The position numbers and the translations under genes were made by a program. 64,000 nucleotides of DNA from Saprospiraceae bacterium (GTDB lineage Bacteria > Bacteroidota > Bacteroidia > Chitinophagales > Saprospiraceae), in the NCBI GenBank assembly GCA_020631235.1, contig JAHDHQ010000010.1, positions 69,049 through 133,048 on the forward strand, written 5' to 3'. The notes beneath the pieces were generated by a model, which was not told the DNA's origin, ran no database searches, and saw only the letters and a program-made list of their open reading frames with translations. Of the stretch, positions 1 to 8,040 are shown one piece after another; the first letter of the stretch is position 1; each line of letters begins with the position of its first letter.

Positions 1-516
1 GCCATATTGCAATCATCGTCAATCCCGTTATAGGGTTCTTCCGTTGCATCAGGATTGATGTCTGGATTGGTATCATCACAATCGTCTACCAGGTCAAAAC
101 CATCTTGATCTAAATCATCATCTAAAGTTGCCATATTGCAATCATCGTCAATCCCGTTATAGGGTTCTTCCGTTGCATCAGGATTGATGTCTGGATTGGT
201 ATCATCACAATCGTCTACTAAGTCAAAACCATCTTGATCTAAATCATCATCCAAGGTTGCCATATTGCAATCATCGTCAATACCATTATATGGCTCCTCA
301 ATCTGATCTGGATTAATATTTGGATTCGTATCATCGCAATCATCAACTAAGTCAAAGCCATCTTGGTCTAAATCATCATCTAAAGTTGCCATGTTGCAAT
401 CATCATCGATACCATTATATGGTTCTTCTGTTTGATCTGGATTAATATTTGGATTCGTATCATCACAATCGTCTACTAAGTCAAAACCATCTTGGTCTAA
501 ATCATCATCTAGCGTG
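1..516 (-). repeat. Tandem 129-bp coding repeats (43-residue metal-binding units)
   Basis: Four full units start at 1, 130, 259 and 388, and a diverged fifth begins at 517. The first two differ at only about 4 of 129 bases, while units 3 and 4 have drifted more, so the array seems to grow from the C-terminal side. Each unit encodes one Asp-rich MopE-type motif with a Cys pair (DDCDD and DDDCN). The array continues past the window edge, so the copy number is unknown. Confidence 0.9.
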
Positions 517-3500
517 GCAGGATTACAATCATCATCAATGCCATTGTACACGGTCTCCTCGGCAGCTGGATTTATATATTGGTTGTCATCATCACAATCA
601 TCTTCTGCTAAGAATCCGTCGCCGTCATTATCTACTTCCTCACTCATGCTACAATCTGCAAACAACTGCTCTTCGGTATAAATAGTGCTGCAATCTTCAC
701 AGAAGATACTCTTAAAAAAGCAGCTGGCTCTTGCTACGCGGAATTCTACACCCGCTGCATCTACATAGATCCCATGTCCGCCTTGAGGATCAACCGTAAT
801 TTCGGAACAAACACCATTCGCCACGTATAAATCATGAAGTGCCCCTGAGCCATAGGCACCAAAAGCTCCCTCCCCAATAGGAACTACATTATCCATTCCA
901 CCGTGAAAGGCAATACTAGGAACCATTTCCTCCACTTGCATGCTTGCCACTCGATTGCTACCCCAATTATTAAATACTCCTTGTAAGTTATATGTATTCG
1001 TCAAATCATTGCCTGAGCTGTACAAAGGCCCTTCTGCGGCTACGGTAGCTGCAAAACCGGAGCTCCATTCTTCTTGGTCTATATAAATGACATTCAATGC
1101 CGTTATAGCACCTGCACTTACTCCACCGATAAACATTGCATCGGTATCGATATTGAACATCGGCGCATTCTCTGTTATAAACCTCATGGCAGCGTGTGCA
1201 TCTTGATTAGCGCGATAAACAGCGGACATTTGATCAAGTGGATTGGCGGTGTCAAATCCTAAACGATATTGCATGGTAGCTGCTACATAACCTCTTTGTG
1301 CAAATTCTAGGCAAGTACTCCTCAAAGATTCTTTTGCACCAAATTGGAAAGCACCACCATGGATCAACAAAATAAATGGTCTTTTATCCATAGGATCTAC
1401 GGATAAAGATGGATAGAAAATATCTAGTGCTAATTCTTGAGCATTGCCTTGCCAATCGTTTACATTCGTGGCATAGGTCACCTCCAAGTCAGCATCTATT
1501 TCTGTTTCAGCAAAGTATTCAATTTCAGAGAAACGATTGTCAGAGGTGCAAAGTTCAGCGTCGTCATCTTCTTCGTCACATTCTTCCTCCACAAATAAGC
1601 CTTGTTGCTCTACTAAAAAGTCATAAGATAATTGAAATAATCCTTTCCCATTTATAGTTGCTCCCCAAGGACCGTGACCTGCTCCTTCTAATGTATTGAA
1701 CTCTATTTGTACTCCTGTGGAATCATAAAGTCTAGCAAGTTCCTCTCCTTCAGTGTAAAGCACTGTGGGATCTTCTGTCCCATGAGCTATAAATAAGGGT
1801 GGATCATTACTATCGAAATGATGGTTTCCATAAACACCTTCATGTATTTCTAGTGCAACATTACTCCCCCAAAATTCAACAATACTTTGTATTTCATAAC
1901 TTTCGTCTAAATTGGTAGTTGCCAATGTGGGGTCGTCTACTAAACTTATCTCATCTTTAAAGTCATCTAAGCCTGAAACACCGAGAGTCACAGCAGATAT
2001 GGCTCCTGCAGAGCCACCACCTACAGTAATGAAATCTGTATTAATTTTATACGAGTTAGCATTGGCTACAATCCATCGCATGGCAGCTTTGGCATCTCTT
2101 TGCGCAGCATAAATGGCAAGTCCTCTAGGAATTTCTTCTGGATCCGGGGACTGGTTAACAGCAAGTTCCCATTCCTCTGGTACAATACCATTGTGCACGG
2201 TTCCTATGTTCTCGGATGTCCGATAATTTATTGAAACAAAAACCCATCCCCTTGAAGCAAAATAGTTAGCCATTGCTACAATATGATTGGCCGTTTTCGA
2301 ACCTCCATTAAAGCCTCCTCCATGTATAAACATATAGACGGGTCTATTCTCAGAATCATTATCCGGCACATAGACATCTAATTCTAAGGGAATAGCAAAA
2401 GTAGTAGGACTAGTGCCATCATGGCTGAGTCCCTCGGCATAGCTTATATCTGATTCAACAATCACTGTAAAAGTACTATCACAGGTTACTTCGGGTGGAC
2501 CTTGTACTATTACACAATCATTCATAAATTCCTTGATATAATCTCTTTGAGTATCATTGGTTGTATGGCCGGCCATGCCGTTAAGAAGCACCACTTTATC
2601 ATCCAAATAGGAAAACTTAAAAACATCTGAATTATCTATCTGAGTACCATCAGATATTTGCTGTCCTAAATAGCCTTGGCTTTTGGCTATTTCAAAAATG
2701 GATTGCTCAGCAGGGATAAAAGAAGTCCCAACAGAACTGCCTCCTTCATAGGGAATTACTCCATCATTAATATTACATATTGACAAATATTCTCTGTTAC
2801 TAGCAATGGAGTTTACTGTATCATAACCACAAAAATTTGATTGGTTATTTGTCTGTCCACTCGGGCTGTGAAAATCGCCATCATGAAATTGCGGATCGGT
2901 CATTTGAGAAACTATAGCCACAAACTGAGTAACATTCGGCATGTTATTCTCTATGAACATTCGATTTGTTAGTGCGGCACCATTTGATGAACCTAAAATT
3001 TTGATATTATCGGAATCGACATTGCAATAATGTGTTAGTTCTTGAATGAGCCCATTTACAAAGTCTACATCAGGTGCATCACTTTGCTCCCCACAAATGT
3101 TCCAACTATTTGCATAACCTGAAGGAGCCACAACTATGTGACAGTCTAACAGGTTGCCAATGTTATTTGCCATGAATTCACCATTCCCTCCATTGCCGTG
3201 CAAAGCGATGCATACTGGATAAACATCTTGCTCTGTTGCTCCCTCTGGCAACTTAATAAATGATTCGTAGGTCCATCCATTGGGTTCTTGATCCCAAGAA
3301 AGCTCAATATCTAGATTTGTACTTTCCTCCAGATAAGTTTTGGTCGAGCAGAATTTATAAGCTGAATCGTGATTATTCATTATTTCTTCGGCAACTGAAT
3401 GTAGGTTTGTGTTAAAGCCTGTATCATAATTGTGGTTATCCAAATCAACTCCGTAAATACTATTTAACCAAAGGAGAGAACCAGCTTCTCTTATGATATC

Positions 3501-4196
3501 CCCTTGATGTCCTTTGGTATCTGTAAATAAAGAAGTTTCTTGCGGACCAAATCTTGTAATATCATCTAACAACTCACCAGCCATAAGCATCTCATCCAAT
3601 CTGAGACTCGACAATCCTGTGGGTATTGTGAAAATTTTTGTTGACGGAAATTCAATCCGCAGTTGATCAACCATAGTAGTGTGAACAAGATCATTTACAA
3701 AAAAATCATACAGCTCTTGTATGGTTTCAAAGCCAAATTCTTGGGCTCGTTGTTCCCAATCTGCAGGAAAATCAATTTGGGGTATTGCTATTAAAATGGT
3801 GATTTCAGGATTGCTTTGCAAAGCATAATTTATCCATGCACGATGTCCTTCTATTGGGTCTTCAGGATCATGCCCAGCCGTCATGCCAAAAATATCTAAG
3901 TTACCTTGATCAAGTACTGTTTTGATTTCCTGGTGTTCAATGCTATTCGAATCGTTCCAAAAATTGATAGGCCTTCCATTTTCTCCTCCACGGAAAATAG
4001 TGGTGCCATTATGATTTTCAAATCCTGCCTCGATAGCCATGTCATTTAATTTCTCAGCATAGGGTCCAAAAAAGCTATTACCAATTAAAAGCATGTTATA
4101 ACCTTCTGTTGATTTATATATACAATCATCGGTTTGAGCAAAAGAAAAAGTTGATGCTATTAAAAAGAAGGATATTATTTTAATAAGTAGGTTCAT
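1..4196 (-). CDS. Giant secreted four-hydrolase protein with MopE-like repeats, C-terminus outside window
   Basis: The reading frame is open from an ATG at 4196 to the left edge (about 1398 residues, no stop seen). Residues 1-21 are a signal peptide ending SFAQ. Domain 1 (about 30-270) is SGNH-like, with LLIGNSFF near residue 36 and a late DTKGHQGD that could supply Asp/His. Domain 2 (about 290-550) resembles PHB-depolymerase/feruloyl esterases: HGNGGNG, nucleophile elbow GSSNGA near 400, GMAGH near 538. Domain 3 (about 570-860) is a BD-FAE-like esterase: HGGGFNGG, GGGSAGA, GAGHGPWG. Domain 4 (about 880-1150) is another: HGGAFQFG, GGVSAGA, HGGMD, GGHG. From about 1165 on come 43-residue Asp-rich repeats (DGFD..DDCDD..P.INP..EEPYNGIDDDCN) of the MopE putative metal-binding type. 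Likely a surface or secreted multi-esterase acting on acylated polysaccharide; the substrate is inferred only. It is the last visible gene of a minus-strand esterase block, 27 bp after its neighbour. Confidence 0.85.
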   Translation of the reverse strand, partial: MNLLIKIISFFLIASTFSFAQTDDCIYKSTEGYNMLLIGNSFFGPYAEKLNDMAIEAGFENHNGTTIFRGGENGRPINFWNDSNSIEHQEIKTVLDQGNLDIFGMTAGHDPEDPIEGHRAWINYALQSNPEITILIAIPQIDFPADWEQRAQEFGFETIQELYDFFVNDLVHTTMVDQLRIEFPSTKIFTIPTGLSSLRLDEMLMAGELLDDITRFGPQETSLFTDTKGHQGDIIREAGSLLWLNSIYGVDLDNHNYDTGFNTNLHSVAEEIMNNHDSAYKFCSTKTYLEESTNLDIELSWDQEPNGWTYESFIKLPEGATEQDVYPVCIALHGNGGNGEFMANNIGNLLDCHIVVAPSGYANSWNICGEQSDAPDVDFVNGLIQELTHYCNVDSDNIKILGSSNGAALTNRMFIENNMPNVTQFVAIVSQMTDPQFHDGDFHSPSGQTNNQSNFCGYDTVNSIASNREYLSICNINDGVIPYEGGSSVGTSFIPAEQSIFEIAKSQGYLGQQISDGTQIDNSDVFKFSYLDDKVVLLNGMAGHTTNDTQRDYIKEFMNDCVIVQGPPEVTCDSTFTVIVESDISYAEGLSHDGTSPTTFAIPLELDVYVPDNDSENRPVYMFIHGGGFNGGSKTANHIVAMANYFASRGWVFVSINYRTSENIGTVHNGIVPEEWELAVNQSPDPEEIPRGLAIYAAQRDAKAAMRWIVANANSYKINTDFITVGGGSAGAISAVTLGVSGLDDFKDEISLVDDPTLATTNLDESYEIQSIVEFWGSNVALEIHEGVYGNHHFDSNDPPLFIAHGTEDPTVLYTEGEELARLYDSTGVQIEFNTLEGAGHGPWGATINGKGLFQLSYDFLVEQQGLFVEEECDEEDDDAELCTSDNRFSEIEYFAETEIDADLEVTYATNVNDWQGNAQELALDIFYPSLSVDPMDKRPFILLIHGGAFQFGAKESLRSTCLEFAQRGYVAATMQYRLGFDTANPLDQMSAVYRANQDAHAAMRFITENAPMFNIDTDAMFIGGVSAGAITALNVIYIDQEEWSSGFAATVAAEGPLYSSGNDLTNTYNLQGVFNNWGSNRVASMQVEEMVPSIAFHGGMDNVVPIGEGAFGAYGSGALHDLYVANGVCSEITVDPQGGHGIYVDAAGVEFRVARASCFFKSIFCEDCSTIYTEEQLFADCSMSEEVDNDGDGFLAEDDCDDDNQYINPAAEETVYNGIDDDCNPATLDDDLDQDGFDLVDDCDDTNPNINPDQTEEPYNGIDDDCNMATLDDDLDQDGFDLVDDCDDTNPNINPDQIEEPYNGIDDDCNMATLDDDLDQDGFDLVDDCDDTNPDINPDATEEPYNGIDDDCNMATLDDDLDQDGFDLVDDCDDTNPDINPDATEEPYNGIDDDCNM

Positions 4197-4223
4197 TGGT
4201 TATTTTGATGGGGTTTCTAAAAT

Positions 4224-5426
4224 TCATTTAAATGGATGATGCGGATCAGAGGCTAAGATTTCACTTATAAATTCATCAACAAAATCATTGGCAGGACTAT
4301 TTTCATTTGTAGGTACATGACCATATCCTGTAACTCTACGAACTTTATGTACACTATTAGTTTGTGATTCCACAACTTGACGAATGCCATCATGCACCCA
4401 ATCACAATTATCTAATCCTGCATCGCTTGCTTCATCAATTCGAGGAAGTCCTCCACCACAGCCAGGATCTAAATTTCCATAAATGTCTAACGAGGGTATA
4501 TTGTATCCATTTTCTATGGCATGCTCAATTCCGAAAAATCGATCAGGATCTGCTAACCAGCCTATTTTTTTACCCGCTTCCTTAATATTAAAATCTGTTG
4601 GAAAAACAAAACCATTTTCTCCAACCAAAGAGCCGACTAAAGTATCTGTTCTATAGGAAGCCAAATGAGAATCCATGATAATTCCATTTAGATTTATGCC
4701 TTCCAAATTATAGGCATATGCTAAGGTAAAGGCCCCAATGGATCCAGCACTGGTACCATGAGCAAAAACATGAGTTGTTGGATAGTTTATGATTGTATAA
4801 TCAATGGCCGCCATATTAGCTTGTAAACCATTCACTTCTCCACCATTTGGATTGTTCAAGTAAGGAGTCCCCATGCCCGAATGAAGGTCATGATCACACA
4901 TTGAAACAATTAATATGCGATAGCCTTCCATAATCCTTCTAGTAAGGGTGCTACTTAATAGGTCTCCATTATTATTAGTAGTATTAAAAATAAGTTGACC
5001 ATCCCTTAAGATCTCAAGTGTTTTTTCGGTGTTGTGAGTATTTGGATCCCTAGGTTCACCATCAGTTGGACGCACTCCAATGTTATATTGTTGATCTTCA
5101 TCGAAATAGCCAGCACCACCACCATGAAGATATACCCATAATGGCGCTTCTTGCCCTGGGTTGTTCATAGGCTCAACTACAAGAAAGGTGTAGTTCCCTG
5201 AAAAACCGCAAGAATACGCTGTGTTTCGGTAGAAATCTAAGGCAATAGAATTTGTTTGAATATTTATTGCATCTTCTTCCACTAGATTAATATTATCGTA
5301 AGTCCGGTTAAGGGGAGCCCAACTGTGGTCAATAGTATTATCAGAAGTTTCATTTGATACATCTTCTTTTGTACAGGAACCAAAGATGCCAAGAACTATT
5401 ATTATTAAGAATCCAATTTTTTTCAC
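4224..5426 (-). CDS. Lipoprotein alpha/beta-hydrolase-like esterase
   Basis: 400 residues starting at GTG. The N-terminus has a hydrophobic stretch and lipobox (LGIFGSC), so the protein is probably lipid-anchored in the outer or inner membrane. It carries an oxyanion-type HGGGAGYF near residue 101, a nucleophile elbow HGTSAGS near 225, and a late GYGHVPT that could hold the catalytic His. The Cys-rich GNLDPGCGGG segment near 320 is unusual. The family is not one I can name; pectin acetylesterase-like or general alpha/beta hydrolase are options. It lies between two other esterase genes on the same strand, which suggests a joint role in de-acylating an extracellular substrate. A -7 box lies at 5528-5535 in front of it. 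Confidence 0.7.
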   Translation of the reverse strand: MKKIGFLIIIVLGIFGSCTKEDVSNETSDNTIDHSWAPLNRTYDNINLVEEDAINIQTNSIALDFYRNTAYSCGFSGNYTFLVVEPMNNPGQEAPLWVYLHGGGAGYFDEDQQYNIGVRPTDGEPRDPNTHNTEKTLEILRDGQLIFNTTNNNGDLLSSTLTRRIMEGYRILIVSMCDHDLHSGMGTPYLNNPNGGEVNGLQANMAAIDYTIINYPTTHVFAHGTSAGSIGAFTLAYAYNLEGINLNGIIMDSHLASYRTDTLVGSLVGENGFVFPTDFNIKEAGKKIGWLADPDRFFGIEHAIENGYNIPSLDIYGNLDPGCGGGLPRIDEASDAGLDNCDWVHDGIRQVVESQTNSVHKVRRVTGYGHVPTNENSPANDFVDEFISEILASDPHHPFK

Positions 5427-5527
5427 GTTTCAATTTTATTAGATCAATCATTTGACTTTTAAAATCTTGAAAAGTTTAATAACTGATATAACTTCGCAAA
5501 ATTTGAGGCTTGATCTGCGCAAAGATG

Positions 5528-5535
5528 CAAACTTA
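5528..5535 (-). promoter_or_regulatory. Candidate -7 promoter box (TAAGTTTG)
   Basis: Read on the minus strand this is TAAGTTTG, matching the Bacteroidota -7 consensus TAnnTTTG, about 100 bases before the lipoprotein hydrolase start at 5426. No clear TTG element is seen upstream, so this is tentative. Confidence 0.35.
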
Positions 5536-5563
5536 AGCCTGTTCTGATAATAGCCATTATTAG

Positions 5564-6628
5564 TTATTCAACATTCAGATTCTGTCTTTCAACTAAAAAG
5601 TCAAAAGTCAATTCAGATAAGTTCTTTCCATCCAATACACCATTCCAAGCTCCATGTCCTGCTGGGTTACCATTAGGAAGTAATATGGTTGCCAGTTTGT
5701 TATAAACACCCAAAGAGTCATAAACACTTTGTATTTCTAGTGCTTCTTCATAAGGAGTCACTGGGTCTTCTGCTGTGCCGTGGGCCATGAATAACTCAGG
5801 ATCATTCGAGTCATATCTATCATATTGTTCAAGATTGTAAACTCCTTCATATACATCTAACTTTATATTTGAACCCCAGAAATAAACCATACTTTTTACA
5901 TCATATGTCTCATTTATATTTGCGGTAGAAAGTGTAGGATCTTCACTAATAGAAATTTCGTCTCTAAAATCTTCTTGATTTGAAATACCTAGGGCGATGG
6001 TAGTGATTGATCCAGCCGATGCTCCTCCTACTGTAATAAAGTCCTTGTTTATACTATAGCTTGTCGCATTGGCTACTATCCATCGGAGCGCTGCCTTAGC
6101 ATCTCTTTGAGCGAGGTACATAGCAGTTGCTTGCTTCACCTGGTCTGAGCTAGCAGCCCCTGCCAATGCATTCTCAATCCATTCTTGAGGAGCCATTCCT
6201 TTATAATAGCTTACCAATTCTCCTGGTGTCATTCCTTCTATTGTTCCTAATTCTTCTGTTGTTCTGTAGTCTATAGAGACAAAAACCCATCCTCTTGATG
6301 CATAATAATTTGCCATATCCACAATTTCAGGTTTGTGTTTAATTCCTCCTGTAAATCCTCCTCCATGAATAAACATAAAAACTGGTCTATTTTCAGCATT
6401 GTTATCAGGCAAATAAACATCTAGTTTAAGAGGAATAGCAAAAGGGCTTGCACTCAACTCGTCATGAGCGAGGCCTTCGGCAAATATGATGTCTTCTTCC
6501 TTTACCACAGTGTAAGTGGATTCAGCCTGAACAACTGGCAAATTATGCTTAGGTGTTGTAGGTTCTTCTTGTCGGCATGCTGCAAATAATAATATGCAGA
6601 ACACAATTTGTAAGGCTATTTTATTCAT
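5564..6628 (-). CDS. Lipoprotein BD-FAE-like esterase
   Basis: I place the start at the ATG at 6628, giving MNKIALQIVFCILLFAAC with a good lipobox (LFAAC); an earlier in-frame ATG at 6652 would bury the signal peptide. Catalytic features are HGGGFTGG (oxyanion), GGASAGS (Ser), HGTAEDPVTP (Asp region) and GHGAWNG (His), typical of bacterial feruloyl/acetyl-xylan-type esterases. The protein aligns by eye along its whole length with domain 3 of the four-hydrolase protein at 1-4196 (shared FAIPL.LDVY.PDN, FIHGGGF.GG, ASRGWVFVSI.YRT). The two are therefore paralogues within one gene block. The HxlR regulator gene lies 44 bp upstream on the same strand. Confidence 0.8.
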   Translation of the reverse strand: MNKIALQIVFCILLFAACRQEEPTTPKHNLPVVQAESTYTVVKEEDIIFAEGLAHDELSASPFAIPLKLDVYLPDNNAENRPVFMFIHGGGFTGGIKHKPEIVDMANYYASRGWVFVSIDYRTTEELGTIEGMTPGELVSYYKGMAPQEWIENALAGAASSDQVKQATAMYLAQRDAKAALRWIVANATSYSINKDFITVGGASAGSITTIALGISNQEDFRDEISISEDPTLSTANINETYDVKSMVYFWGSNIKLDVYEGVYNLEQYDRYDSNDPELFMAHGTAEDPVTPYEEALEIQSVYDSLGVYNKLATILLPNGNPAGHGAWNGVLDGKNLSELTFDFLVERQNLNVE

Positions 6629-6672
6629 ATTAAAGTTTTGGAAAGTACTCATTACTAGTGTTAAAAAAATGC

Positions 6673-7110
6673 TTAAAGGACTAATTGATTTTTAAGCTGA
6701 TTAATAAATGTTTGGTATTCGGATTGTGTGAAATGTATTACATCATTTTTGTTCATATTGACGGTTTCTGAGGTATTCATTACAGTATTATATTCTCTTA
6801 CATATCGATCACTCCACATAACCAATTCCATAATAATGGGAGCTAAATCTATCCCTTTCTGGGTCAACAAATAGATATTCTCTTTCCGGTTATGTACCAG
6901 TTTATTTTTAGTAATTACCGCTAGTGATTCCAACAATTTCAATCTGGACGATAATAGGTTGGATGCTACTCCTTCTTCTGAAGCGATAAATTCCTTGAAT
7001 GTTGTTTTTTTATGAATCAACATATCTCGGACAATCAACAGTGACCATTTATCTCCTATAAGATCCAAGGCAGAAGCAATCATACAGCATGATCGGAACT
7101 TCATTTTCAT
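6673..7110 (-). CDS. HxlR-family winged-helix transcriptional regulator
   Basis: 145 residues. The SCCMIASALDLIGDKWSLLI segment near the N-terminus and the LSSRLKLLESLAVI helix followed by YLLTQKGIDLAPI are the standard HxlR winged helix-turn-helix features. The Cys pair at residues 8-9 sits where the redox-sensing Cys of some family members is found. It is the first gene of the minus-strand esterase run, 44 bp before the lipoprotein esterase, so it may regulate that run; this is inference from position. The start ATG is only 5 bases after a TAnnTTTG box at 7116-7123, suggesting a leaderless or nearly leaderless mRNA. Confidence 0.85.
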   Translation of the reverse strand: MKMKFRSCCMIASALDLIGDKWSLLIVRDMLIHKKTTFKEFIASEEGVASNLLSSRLKLLESLAVITKNKLVHNRKENIYLLTQKGIDLAPIIMELVMWSDRYVREYNTVMNTSETVNMNKNDVIHFTQSEYQTFINQLKNQLVL

Positions 7111-7115
7111 AAGCG

Positions 7116-7123
7116 CAAATTTA
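7116..7123 (-). promoter_or_regulatory. -7 promoter box abutting the HxlR start
   Basis: Minus-strand TAAATTTG, then CGCTT, then the ATG at 7110. Transcription from this box would begin at or next to the start codon. Confidence 0.5.
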
Positions 7124-7531
7124 ATACTTTAAAAACTAAAGTGAATTTACTAGTATGCATTTTATACTCTTTCAATGTCTTAAGCTGCATCCGCATTTTA
7201 TATTGCGGCTTATGTAGGTGTATATAAATTATTCATGACCCAAGTAGGTACGAATTTTATTGCCTATCACTTTTTCTAAGTGAACATAATCAATCAACCT
7301 TATCCAATGGATGTACCATATTTAAGAGTCTAGCAAAAATCAGCACTTTAAGTACACATATATTTTAACATTACATTAAATATTGTCTTGCCAACTAACT
7401 AATGCTTGTATTCGTCTTTAAAAACAAATAAAAGACGATTTATAAGATCGCACATAAAATCAAAAGTTGGAAAAAGCTTTTAGATAAAGTGCCTTCACTA
7501 AACAATGATTTAATCACCACAAAATATTTAT
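7124..7531. other. Intergenic region, no gene seen
   Basis: About 400 AT-rich bases between a minus-strand regulator and a plus-strand lipoprotein. I see no coding frame. A small hairpin with CCGCA/TGCGG arms lies at about 7191-7208. Presumably it holds promoters for both flanking genes, but no clear box is seen for the plus-strand one. Confidence 0.5.
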
Positions 7532-7960
7532 ATGCGATTTCTATTATTAAGCTTGATGAGTATTCTTGTCATTTCTTGTGCTCCAACAAAACAATATACT
7601 AAACTAAGTAATGCCTCTACCCTAAACCCCTCCAAAGCCACAATTATCGTTATGAGAACTAACTATTTTGGCTATGCGATTAATACTGACATATACGAAG
7701 GCGAGACTCTGAGAGGCCGATTGGGTCCTAAAAGTTTCCTTTCTTGGGAAGTGGACCCAGGTACTGTTTTTCTTAAGTGTGATACTGGTAAAGAAGGGTA
7801 TTACACCATTGACGCAAAACAAGGAAAAACCTATTATATCCAGCAAAAATTCCTACCTCATTTATATTTATCAAACACAGATTTCGAAGTATTAGATCAA
7901 GACTTAGGTCTTGCTATGCTTAATAAACTAAAATCACCACAAATGAGGTATTCAGATTAA
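7532..7960 (+). CDS. Small lipoprotein, DUF2846-like
   Basis: 142 residues with a lipobox signal (LVISCAP). The body (TIIVMRTNYFGYAI, then YEGETLRGRLGPKSFLSWEVDPG and KQGKTYYIQ) has the layout of DUF2846-type proteins: an opening beta-strand with Arg, a small exported beta-sandwich, a turn with PG, and a late GKTYYI strand. Function is unknown for this family. The gene stands alone and is followed by a strong hairpin at 8005-8032. Confidence 0.55.
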   Translation: MRFLLLSLMSILVISCAPTKQYTKLSNASTLNPSKATIIVMRTNYFGYAINTDIYEGETLRGRLGPKSFLSWEVDPGTVFLKCDTGKEGYYTIDAKQGKTYYIQQKFLPHLYLSNTDFEVLDQDLGLAMLNKLKSPQMRYSD

Positions 7961-8004
7961 TCATTTTGTTTTTAAGTCTTTGTTGGGCAATTTCCTATTA
8001 CATT

Positions 8005-8032
8005 CCGCTCATAGGCTAAAGCTTATGAGCGG
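8005..8032. terminator. Bidirectional hairpin between convergent genes
   Basis: CCGCTCATA pairs with TATGAGCGG, and the stem continues through a G-T pair and GC to a TAAA loop. It lies between the convergent ends at 7960 and 8041. T-rich DNA follows on the plus side but there is no uninterrupted T-run. Confidence 0.6.
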
Positions 8033-8040
8033 ATTATTGT

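Noticed and set aside
1-516. CRISPR-like periodic repeat
   Set aside because: The 129-bp period has no spacers, is a multiple of three, and encodes protein repeats.
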